This document shows positions 24,602-33,500 of a stretch of 64,000 nucleotides of DNA, piece by piece (the stretch's first letter is position 1; each line of letters starts with the position of its first letter). Both the position numbers and the translations under genes were made by a program. The stretch spans positions 744,001 through 808,000 of the forward strand of contig NZ_CP060691.1 of NCBI RefSeq assembly GCF_014352955.1, read 5' to 3'. This DNA comes from Mycoplasma sp. Pen4 (GTDB lineage: Bacteria; Bacillota_I; Bacilli_A; Mycoplasmatales; Metamycoplasmataceae). The notes under the pieces are model-generated. The model searched no databases, was not told the DNA's origin, and saw nothing but the letters and a program-made list of their open reading frames with translations.

Positions 24602-25825
24602 TTAATTATTTCAATAATGATTGTAATTTATCTCATTTCAAAGAATTGGTTCATAAGTAATTTCTGCTGTTTCCCTGATTTCATTAACCAGTGATTTAAA
24701 ATTCAAGAAGTTGCATTTTTCACTTTTATTGATACTGATTAAATTGAATATTGTATTTAATGAAAATGTTGAATATCTCTTTTTGTATAACGATTTAAAT
24801 AAACTTACAGATGATTCAGACTGTGCTGTAATGTTATTTACATTGAATTTTAAGTCTTTGCAATTGTTATTTACGAATTTCAAGAATGCTTTTATGTTAT
24901 TTTTTGTGTTCTTATTGTTAAATTCATAAGTTAATAGTTGTAGCAATTTGTCTATGAACTCATCTTTGTTTTCAATTGAATTTTGCAGTCATTTCCATAC
25001 TGGTTGATTATCAATTAAGAGTTTTTCTTTAACATTATTCTTAATGATAAATATTGGTTTTTTGAATATGAAATTGAAATGTTTAATAAAGTGAAAGTGA
25101 TCATAAATATGTTCTGCATTCAATAATTTTGCTAAATTTTTGAAGTAAACTGCACCATCACTTAAAAGGTATAATTTGGTGTTTGTGTCTATAACATAGT
25201 ACTTTTGAATAATAGTCATTATTAATTCTGCTCTTGATTTGTTTGTAAGCTTCTCTTTGTCTTGTGAAGTGTATGTTTCATATGTATAAATTGGACTTTC
25301 ATTTTTATCAGAGAATATTTTTATGATCTTGCTATTTGTTTTGCTGATCTTATTATTTCCTCTTGCTTTACCATAACAATCATCAATTGAGATATAAATT
25401 GTATTTGCATATTGTTTCTTTATCTCTATATTGCTTGTTTGGTTAAATAAGTCATATTTGTTTGCATAATATTTACATAAATTTCAACTGATCTTAACAA
25501 ATTTGTTTCTAATTAAACCACAGTATTGATAAAAACTATCAATAACTAGTTTGGTATCATAAGTTCTATGAAATAGATGTATATATTTTTCTGGATAATA
25601 TCTCTTGAAGTGTTTTTTACCATTAACATAGTAGTAATACTCATAAATTACAAATTCATATACATTGTTGTTTTGTCCTATTATCTTTCTTACTATTCTT
25701 TTGTTAATATTTAGTTTTTGTTCTCTTCTTTCATCTGAGTTTTTGAACTTTTCAGATAATGCTGTTATCTCATCACAAGATAATTTATTAATGTATTCTA
25801 TTTCTTTTATGTTTCTTTCATTCAT
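24602..25825 (-). CDS. ISLre2/UPF0236 family transposase
   Basis: DDE-type transposase of 407 residues, intact with UGA as Trp. Catalytic-core matches to the UPF0236/ISLre2 family: IYISIDDCYGKARG (first Asp), LYLLSDGAVYFKN (the DGA motif with second Asp) and IYDHFHFIKHFN (the family's D-x-F-H-x-x-K motif). An N-terminal helical and basic region should bind DNA. Mycoplasma ICEs carry transposase-like proteins of this family. The start is ATG at 25825; a TTG two codons earlier is possible. It lies inside terminal inverted repeats. Confidence 0.85.
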
Positions 25826-25846
25826 ATTCAAATTTTACTAAATAAA

Positions 25847-25872
25847 CCTTAAAATAAGTGCTGTTCCACATT
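25847..25872. repeat. Right terminal inverted repeat of the insertion sequence
   Basis: CCTTAAAATAAGTGC followed by TGTTCCACATT; partner of the left repeat. Confidence 0.7.
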
Positions 25873-25895
25873 TTGTGAAACTATTTTCACATAAA
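25862..25895. promoter_or_regulatory. TGTGAAA-TTTCACA inverted motif at the insertion sequence right end
   Basis: TTGTGAAA, a 3-4 base spacer and TTTTCACA overlap and follow the right terminal repeat. The same half-sites, in opposite order, occur at 27974-28002 between the lipoprotein and the Fic/Doc-like gene. Confidence 0.35.
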
Positions 25896-25900
25896 TAAGA

Positions 25901-25935
25901 TTAAAAAATGCATAAGAATTAATAATCTTATGCAT
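25901..25935 (-). terminator. Terminator of the island lipoprotein gene
   Basis: On the minus strand a perfect 10-bp stem (ATGCATAAGA and its complement) with an 8-base loop is followed by a run of six T. Confidence 0.75.
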
Positions 25936-25946
25936 GTGATATTAAG

Positions 25947-27845
25947 TTATTCTCCTGTTGTTGTTTCAGGTTTTAGTCAAAGTCTGTTGAAGTGATTTGA
26001 TTCAATATCTTTTGATGTAATATTGTAAATTAAAAGTAAATTCTTATCTTTTTGAATATACTTATGGTTATTTTCATTAGAATCTGGTGCTGCTGAAACT
26101 ATTTTAACAATAGAATTTTCAAGGAAGTTTTTAACTTTTTGTCTTGCTACCATTAATTTAGCATCATCATTTGCATCTTTTGGTAGTGTTTCAATTGCTC
26201 CAAATACTGGTTTATAGAATTCATTAAATAATGCTGTTTTAAATTCTAGTGCAATTTCTGCTTCATCTTGTGTTGAATATAGTTTAGAGTTAATGAATTT
26301 AAATTCATCTTTACCATTTAAAATGTAATTTAAAGGCATTAAAAACTTGTTGTATAGATTTATACCAAAAGTATAAATTGCACGCTGATTTGAAGGTTGT
26401 AAGTAGTCTTTACGACCATGTAATGCTATTTCATATGAATCAGGTCATTCATCATAGAAGAAGTATTTTTTACCATCTTCATTAATGTAGTTTAAATAGA
26501 TAGTTGGGTCAATTACATTAGAAACTGCTCCAATTAATGCTGATAAAAGTGATCTGAAACCTCTTGTGTAATTGTTTTTAGCATAGAATTCTTGTAATTT
26601 TGTGTTTGTTTGATCATCTAATAACTCAATAAAGGTTTTTGTTGGGTCTTTTTTAAGCATTGAGAGCACTATTTTGAAATCTACATAGTGTTTTAATAGT
26701 GTAAGACCTTTACTCATTACATTTGAGTTTAAAATGGCCTTAAATGGTGCTAAAACAAGTGTTGAATTGTAAAATAGCATTGGAGATCATTCTTTTGTTT
26801 CTGTTTGATATTCTTGTGGGAATACACCAATATAATTTCTGTTATCTATTTTTGTTAATGATGAATAAGGGTATTTATAGTTGTATCATTTATTAACATA
26901 AAGATAATCAGAAGGTGCAACTCCTGGAACAGGATCAAGTGAAAGTAATCTTCTTTCTCTTGAACTATCATTTGGACTTATTTTAACTCTATCTTGTATG
27001 AAGTGTCTGTCTTGTCTTTCATAGAAGTTTCTTGAAACTTTATACATATCACGATATGAAATTCTTTTATAGCTTCCTTCTTCTTCTGTTAAGTCTGCTT
27101 CTCTATATTTATGTCAGTTTGCATCACGATCTGAAACAGACTTTTTAATCTCTGTCTCTTTGCTATCACGTTCTAATGGAACAATTCCATGGTACATTGA
27201 AGCATAACCAGAAGTAAAAGTATAGAAATCACCAAATACTTGAATAATTGTGTCTAAGTCATATGTTCTAGCATTAACTCATTCTATACCTAATCTAGTT
27301 CTTGGTGGTTCAATGTTTATAGTTTCATAACTGCTTTGCCCTGATTTTAATTTAAGCAATCTTTTTTGAATGGTTTCAACACTATTTGGTAAGTTATCTG
27401 CTTGTAATATGTAATCATAATATTTGCTAATTCCTGAGTAATATCAGATAGTAGGTGCATGTTTTAAGATGAACTTCCATGTTTCTTGTGGTGTTGAAGG
27501 TTTAGCAGGTATAATATGTGCTAAAAATGTACCAGCAGCATGAAATGCTTGTGGATTTACATCAAATTGATTTGGTGATGTATAAATACTATTGAAATTG
27601 TTAATTACATCAATTGGGTTTGCCTGATTTCTTGTGTTTGAATTTGGTTCAGGTGGTGTTGAAGGTGTCTCCTTTTTTGTTTCTGGGGGTGTTGAAGGTG
27701 ATTTAGGATCTTGTTTATCTTTTGGTTCTTTTCTATATTTTAAAAAGTACTTATTAAGTGTTTCACAAGACACTGATATCAATGGAAGAAGCACAACAGG
27801 TGCTCCTAAAATGATAAATTTTAATCATTTTTTATTTCTTTTCAT
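25947..27845 (-). CDS. Island-encoded lipoprotein
   Basis: Lipoprotein of 632 residues. The signal peptide (MKRNKKWLKFIILGAPVVLL) ends in a lipobox ISVSC, with Cys near residue 27. A low-complexity stretch of SPSTPPE/TPSTPPEP repeats follows (about residues 40-65), then a large soluble domain rich in aromatic residues. I do not recognise the family. It is transcribed away from the Fic/Doc-like gene, with a shared 255-base upstream region, and ends beside the insertion sequence. Mycoplasma ICEs commonly carry surface lipoproteins, which fits. Reads intact. Confidence 0.8.
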
Positions 27846-27973
27846 AATATAAATTATATTAAATTCAAAGGAATTGTGAGTTTTTCCAGTTTCAATTTCC
27901 ACATTTTAAACATCATTCATTTTACAAATTACATAGATTTCATTTTACATTTTGCATAAGCTTTGACTTTATA

Positions 27974-28002
27974 TTTTCACAAAATGTTATTTATTGTGAA
28001 AA
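27974..28002. promoter_or_regulatory. Inverted repeat in divergent promoter region of the island
   Basis: TTTTCACAA, 11 bases, TTGTGAAAA: a perfect 9-bp inverted repeat between the divergent lipoprotein and Fic/Doc-like genes. It does not precede a T-run and looks like an operator. The intergenic region also has an ATTCTTATGCAT copy of the terminator arm at 25908-25935. Confidence 0.45.
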
Positions 28003-28063
28003 CCATAAAAAAACAATGCAAATTCTTATGCATTCATAAAAACAATCATTAATTTGATATAAC

Positions 28064-28069
28064 TATAAT
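28064..28069 (+). promoter_or_regulatory. -10 box of the Fic/Doc-like gene
   Basis: Consensus TATAAT, 31 bases before the start codon; GGAGAAATTA serves as the ribosome binding site. Confidence 0.45.
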
Positions 28070-28100
28070 AAAGAGAAAAATAAAATAATCGGAGAAATTA

Positions 28101-28859
28101 ATGAAAAAAATAAATATTACACTTGCAAGAGCAGATTTTCAGAATATTGATGAATTTGTTAATATATATAAAAGTTCATTGATAAATTTTAATAGTGAAA
28201 CATGCAATTGAGAATTTCATAGTAAATTCTATCAACCAGCAGAAATTTTATTTAAAATACACAGTATACAGTTCAATGAAATGAAAAATGTTGAAAATTA
28301 CATAAAAAAGAGTTTTGAAGACAATATAATACCAAAAGCATTTGCTGCTGCAAAAGCAGTTAAAGCAATATCAAAAGATCCAAATGATTTTCAATATGTA
28401 GATCCAAATGCAAAAATAATAGATAAAGTAAAACAGGTTGTAAATATATATTCATACAAGGAGCAATGAAGTGTTTTTGATTTTGTTACAGACATATTTA
28501 TATCAGTTTTAAACTCTCATTTGCTAAAAAATGGGAATAAAAGATTTTCATTTTCATTATTAAAAGTAATGCTTTTTGATTTTGGTTTTTATTTTAAGTG
28601 AAGTTCTAATGTTAAGAATTCAAGTTTTCTTGAAGAATATAATAAAAATATAGAAAATGAAATAGCTTGTTTTGAATTTCAATTATCAAATGCTAAAATA
28701 GCAGATCTATTTGAAAATAGTCAAGATTTTAAAAATCAAAACCCTACATGTTTCAAAAAATTATCTAAAGAAAAAGAATTAGATATTAAAGAAAGACAAG
28801 AAAAAACACGAACTGAAATCAAAAAATGATTACTTAATAAAATAATTATTGGTTATTAA
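28101..28859 (+). CDS. Fic/Doc-like protein (candidate toxin)
   Basis: Protein of 252 residues carrying the sequence SHLLKNGNKRFSFSLLKVML near residue 145. This fits the Fic/Doc active-site motif H-x-x-x-[DN]-[GA]-N-[KG]-R; the Lys before Arg is the Doc (death-on-curing) version, whose founding member phosphorylates EF-Tu. Hydrophobic helices surround the motif as in Doc. The N-terminal 100 residues and a charged C-terminal tail (LSKEKELDIKERQEKTRTEIKK) are not typical and are unrecognised. It is on the opposite strand to the conjugation-type operon and is followed by a small ORF that could be its antitoxin. Motif seen; toxin role inferred. Confidence 0.6.
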
Positions 28860-28900
28860 TGAGAAAAAGATAAAATTTATTTACAAAGAAAGAAGTTAAT

Positions 28901-29056
28901 ATGATTCCAAAGAGCAAGAACAAAGTTATTATAAGTGTTGATTCTGGTTGAACTACACCTGAAGAATTAGATGAAAGATTAGAAAGAGAAAAAAGAGAAA
29001 GACCAGAAGAATATGCTGCATTTGTTGATTTAATGCAAAGATTATCAAAAATGTAA
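28901..29056 (+). CDS. Small ORF, 51 residues, candidate antitoxin or accessory
   Basis: Begins 41 bases after the Fic/Doc-like gene behind AAGAAAGAAG. The product is highly charged and probably helical (TTPEELDERLEREKRERPEE), with no membrane segment. I recognise no family. Its place next to a Doc-like gene and its small, acidic/basic helical nature are like antitoxins, but classic Phd lies upstream of Doc, not downstream. A strong terminator follows directly. Confidence 0.5.
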
Positions 29057-29090
29057 TTTAAAATAATTATTTAACTAAGTATTTAATGTA

Positions 29091-29127
29091 AGATGGATCC
29101 TTTTCAGTAAGCATAATCCATCTTTTT
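29091..29127 (+). terminator. Terminator of the Fic/Doc-like module
   Basis: Stem AGATGGAT / ATCCATCT (29091-29098 and 29116-29123) followed by seven T. Confidence 0.8.
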
Positions 29128-29180
29128 TTATGAATTTTTTAATATAAACAATAAATGTCTTTTATGCTAGAATATTTATG

Positions 29181-29302
29181 TGTGATTGAGAAATCAATAA
29201 GTAGCACATTATACTTGCTAGCATCGCCACACATTAATAAAATAAGGTTGCTATGTCTTAAGGTGGGGGTTATTGTGAACCATAACCCATCATTTTTTTT
29301 AT
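29181..29302 (+). ncRNA. Putative small RNA 1 (tandem paralogue)
   Basis: No ORF. An extended -10 box (TGCTAGAAT, 29165-29173) starts the unit, followed by ATTTATGTGTGA. A conserved core at 29221-29251 (starts GCATCGCCACACATTAATAA) is identical over 31 bases to the second unit. The unit ends with GGGTTAT, loop, ATAACCC and eight T, a textbook terminator. In this copy TAGC before the core can pair with GCTA after it. Promoter, core and terminator recur in the same order downstream. Ends are estimated. Confidence 0.6.
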
Positions 29303-29341
29303 AAAATTTTGGAAATTCCAAACTGAATTCAAATTAAAAAA

Positions 29342-29357
29342 CAACATTTAAATGTTG
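29342..29357. promoter_or_regulatory. Perfect 16-bp palindrome between the small RNA genes
   Basis: CAACATTTAAATGTTG. On the minus strand it is followed by six T, so it may be a terminator for leftward transcripts; alternatively an operator. Confidence 0.35.
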
Positions 29358-29483
29358 CCTTTGTCTTATTTGATAATTTCTTAATTTAAAAACCTTTTTA
29401 TTTTATATAACTGAGATGTTTTTATGGAAATGATATCAGAAATTAATAAATCAAGATAAAAAAATAATGATACAATATTTATG

Positions 29484-29626
29484 TGTGAATTAGTAGTGTT
29501 TTAAAACATGAAAATTAAATGGAACAACCTGTTTGCAAGCATCGCCACACATTAATAAAATAAGGTTGCATTGCATCAAGTATGGGGTGCTGTTGTTAGC
29601 AATATACACTCATCATTTTTTATAAT
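29484..29626 (+). ncRNA. Putative small RNA 2 (tandem paralogue)
   Basis: Second copy of the unit, 318 bases downstream. Extended -10 box TGATACAAT (29468-29476), then ATTTATGTGTGA, then the identical 31-base core at 29539-29569, then a hairpin (GGGTGCT / AGCA...CACTC) with a T-run. Outside the core the sequence differs: the flanks here are TTGCAA before and TTGCATTGC after the core, and the 5' part is longer. The core is retained while the flanks and terminator stem have diverged, which suggests a functional RNA family. Confidence 0.6.
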
Positions 29627-29660
29627 ATATTAAGATATAAATTTAAATATATAAAAGAAT

Positions 29661-29698
29661 ACTCACTACATAAATGTGTAGTGAGTTTATTTTTTTTA
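29661..29698. terminator. Bidirectional terminator between small RNA 2 and the operon end
   Basis: Perfect 10-bp stem ACTCACTACA / TGTAGTGAGT with a 6-base loop; T-rich on the plus side (TTTATTTTTTTT), and just beyond the stop of the last minus-strand operon gene. Confidence 0.8.
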
Positions 29699-29707
29699 TG
29701 CTATTTC

Positions 29708-30181
29708 TTAGAGTTTTTCATCATTTTGAATGGTTTCTGTTTCTGCTTGAATTATTCCATCAAAATTTTGAATTGGTGTTTTTTCTCTTAATGAATCAAG
29801 AACATATAATGCTGTCTTTTTCATTGTTCTAAAAATTCTATTTAAGGTCATCTCACTTAGTTTTAATTCAAGTAATTTATTATAGTCTTCATTTACTATT
29901 GCTTTGCATAAATCAATTAAATCATTATCTCTAAGTATTGTTAGTGCTTTATATGGTGAGATGTCTTTTGGTTGAGTTAATTGCTGAAACATTATGTTTT
30001 CATTAAATGTTCTGAAACCATATATGTCCTTTTGAATTTCAGTAATATATACTTTTTGTTTCTCTCATGGTATAAAATGTTCTGAATTAATTACATTAAT
30101 TAAATAACCAACATTATTAACATCCATTGTAATTTTGTTGTGTTTTGATGGAAATACTGTTCCTTTGTAGTATATTTTCAT
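29708..30181 (-). CDS. Island hypothetical protein, 157 residues
   Basis: Soluble, no signal peptide. The N-terminal half (MKIYYKGTVFPSKHNKITMD, later FIPWEKQKVYITEIQKDIYG) looks beta-rich and the C-terminal half helical with a Thr/Glu-rich acidic tail. Last gene of the minus-strand operon, starting 9 bases after its neighbour with AAGGAAAA upstream. I recognise no family. Confidence 0.7.
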
Positions 30182-30190
30182 ATTTTTCCT

Positions 30191-30514
30191 TTATTTAAAG
30201 TAGGTTTTATTTAAAACTTCAATTTCATTTTCAATTTGTTTAATTGTTTTTGCATTTTCTGGGTTATTTTGCTTTTGAATTGCAATTAATTTCTTTGTTA
30301 ATTTACGTTTCTTTTTGATTATTTTCAATTGTAAGAATAAATAGATTATTGATACAAAAGAAAAGATTGTAGCAATTGTAATAATACTTATCACAATAAC
30401 AATTTGTGCTGTATCAAATAGGTATCAACTATTAACTAAGTCAATGATTGAATATGGTATAAACATCATAAAAATTACACCTACAATTCATAACCAAAAG
30501 AATTTCATTCTCAT
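30191..30514 (-). CDS. Island small membrane protein, 107 residues
   Basis: Two transmembrane helices (FFWLWIVGVIFMMFIPYSII and the IVIVISIITIATIFSFVSII region) followed by a basic, coiled-coil-like cytoplasmic tail (KKKRKLTKKLIAIQKQ). Start set at MRMKFF (30514); MKFF (30508) is an alternative. It sits 21 bases after the giant surface protein gene and may assist it or the transfer channel. Unrecognised. Confidence 0.65.
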
Positions 30515-30535
30515 AGGTTTTTTTTCATTTATTCA

Positions 30536-33500
30536 TTAGAATACCTTTACCTTTCTTTGTCTTTTATTTAGTGTAAATACTGTTGCTATTCCACCTGATA
30601 GTATTATTATTCCAAGTACAACAGATGAAATTCATATAATCCTTTCTTTTGCTGCTTCTTCCTGCTTTTTGAATGGATTAAAATCTTTGCTAGTGTAAAA
30701 ATCTATTGTAAAGTTATTTCCACCTGTTAATATAGTTGAGTTTTTCTTTGCTCTAAAATTAAGTAGTTTGGTATTTTCATAGTAATCTTTACCATTAATT
30801 AATTTTTGTTTCTCTTTTTTGTTGATAACTTTAAAAAACTCATCATCAAATTCAGGTAGTTCAATTTGATTGATAATTTCTGACTTTATTTTTTCATCAA
30901 AATTAAATACTTCAACAATATTTTTCACAATTTCTTTAACAATTTCAACTTTAATATCATCTAAATATTCATTATTTATAAAAAACTGAATATTTTTAAA
31001 CTTATATTTTGATAAGTCAATTTTGTTAGCTAAATGAATTGGGTTTTTATCACCACCATTTGGCGTTTCCGCATCATTGTTTTTTTCTTTTGTCCCTTTA
31101 TCATTGGGTTTTTGGTTATTTTCATTGCCGTTTCCAGCGTCATTATTATTGGTGTTTGAGTGATTATCATCACCATTATTTATTCCACTATCACCATTTT
31201 TTTCCTGGATTTCCATTAGCTGTTTCTTCATCTCCTTCATCATCACCATTGGTATTTGTTGTACCAGAATCATCTGTAAAATCATCATCTGGTGTAGTTT
31301 TGAATGTGTTATCATTTAAATTTTCTGGATCAATATTACTAAAAACATAAATTGGTAAATTATAAGTACCAGTTATAGATCTAAATGGTGAAACAAAGTT
31401 GGTTGATGTTTTTAATAGGTAGAAACTTTCATTTAAACTTGTTTCCTTATTGAAAATACCTTCTTTTAATGTTTCAGTATCTTGTCCCTGATATTTATTT
31501 GTGAGTTTTAAACCATCATAAATACCTTGTATTAGGTTATCAATGGTAGCATTTGGGAAAAAGTGTGAAAACAGTTTTATGGTTTCAACTTTATTTTTGC
31601 TTATTTTTAATGCTTGTTGATCTAAAAAACTTCATAAGTAATATAAAATTTTCTTTCTATGACTATTTTTAAGTTTTTTAGCATATTCTAATCACTCTTT
31701 AAATTTGTCTAATGAATTATTTAAAAACCTAAATTTATCTGGTTGCAGTGAAATTTTGTTGTACTCTCTTATTTTTGAACGAAAGAAATCATTTATTTTT
31801 TCTCAGGTAAATAAATTATTTTCATCACTTAAAATAATCTTAAATGGTTCCATATCAGAAAGTAATTCTGATAATGTTCCATCATAAATTGTCTTTCTAT
31901 GGTTAGAAATAGTGAAACTCTTTCTTGCTTTTGGTACTCAGTACTTAAAAATTCTTTCTAATACTTCATAATTTTTCATTGCTTCTTGATATTCAACTTT
32001 GAATTCAGGTGTTTTGAATTGGTTGATTAATTCAGGTTTAGGTAAATTAAAGTTAGGTAAATTGGTTTTATCACTATTAGCATTTATTTTGCTCTTATTA
32101 GCAAAGATATATTTAAGTTGTTCTATTAATATATCATCTCTGTTTAATGCATTTAAAGGCCTTAAAACAAGGTTTTTAAGCAATGTTTTAACTCCTTCAT
32201 CTTTTATTTCATCATCTGATAAATATTTTGTGTATTCATCAGTTGTTAAAAGACTTAAATTATCATTGATATTTTGTATGTAAAAGTCTCTTAAATAGTT
32301 AAGGTTAAAGTTATATGACTTGTTATCAATATATGTATTCATTACAAAGTTATTAAACAATGCAGGATCATTCAATTTTGCAACAAGTTCATCTCTGGTT
32401 AAATTATCATATGATAAGTTCTTAATGCTTTTTAAAAATGCAAATGGGTTTGAGAAGTTTGGTAGTTCTAAATCAATTCTTGAATCAGATTGATAGAACA
32501 CCATATTTTCATTTTCTACTTCAATTTCATTATTAAGATAAATATAAATGCTCTTTGCTGTTAAATTAATTTCTGGTTTTAATGCATTGATAATATCTCT
32601 AAGTTGAATTTCCTTGGTTCCAAGGTGTATTTCTGTTGTATCAAATGCATTTTGTTGATATGTTTCACCATTAATTGTTATGTTTAAGATATTCTCTTTA
32701 ATATAATCAATAATTTCCTTCAAACCAGTTTCATTGTTTCAATCATTAAAAGTTTTGTTTTCTAAAAACTCTTTAATTTTGCCCTTATCAATTTCTGCTT
32801 TTATAGGTCATTTAACCTTATAACCAAGTGCTGAAAGGAATGGTGTTAAATCAACAGTATGATTATTTCTATTCATATTAAATCTAATAACGGTTTGGTT
32901 TGGATCTAGATTATATTTGAATGAAAAGTCATATGTATAAATGCTTTCATTTGGTTGTCTTACTTCAATATTTTTATCATTAACATTATTTAAATATTCA
33001 AAAGTTTCTGGTTTTAATATTTCATTTGAAATAGGTTCAGATGAAAAATAACTATAAATATTCTTAACTTCTTTGTTGTTTTGAATTTTTGTTTCTAGAA
33101 ATTGCTTAAATAATTCTAAAAATTCATTAAGTTCTGGTTTTGATGATAAGTTATTAGGTGTTAAATTCCCTAAAACACTCCTTAAAGGAGTAGATAAATT
33201 TCAATTATCTATTGGTAATTCACTATTTGTTTGTTCCTTGAATAATGGCTGATCTCTTAAAATAAGCTTATTGTTTTTAATCAACTCATCAAAAAAGAAT
33301 TCTCTTAATAATTCTGATGTATTTAACTCTTTAAAATTAACATTAAAGACTACATTATTGTAGAATAAGAAGTTTTCATATTCAATTACTAAGTCTGAAT
33401 AACTCATACTTTCAATATCTAATGACTTATTTTTTGTATATTCTCTAAAAGGAGTAAGGAATTTTGAATTTGCTAAATTATTTACTAATTTTGCATTTCT

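Larger units (their letters stand above)
24290..25872 (-). mobile_element. ISLre2/UPF0236-type insertion sequence
   Basis: A 1.58-kb unit bounded by imperfect inverted repeats of about 25 bases (AATGTGGAACA at the outer tips, ending AAAGG and CCTT inside). It contains one intact transposase gene reading from the right end and a structured non-coding stretch of about 290 bases at the left end. No matching target-site duplication is visible beside the tips (left flank AACTGG, right flank TTGTGA). Similar transposase-like genes are carried by mycoplasma ICEs, so it may belong to the larger element. Confidence 0.75.
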
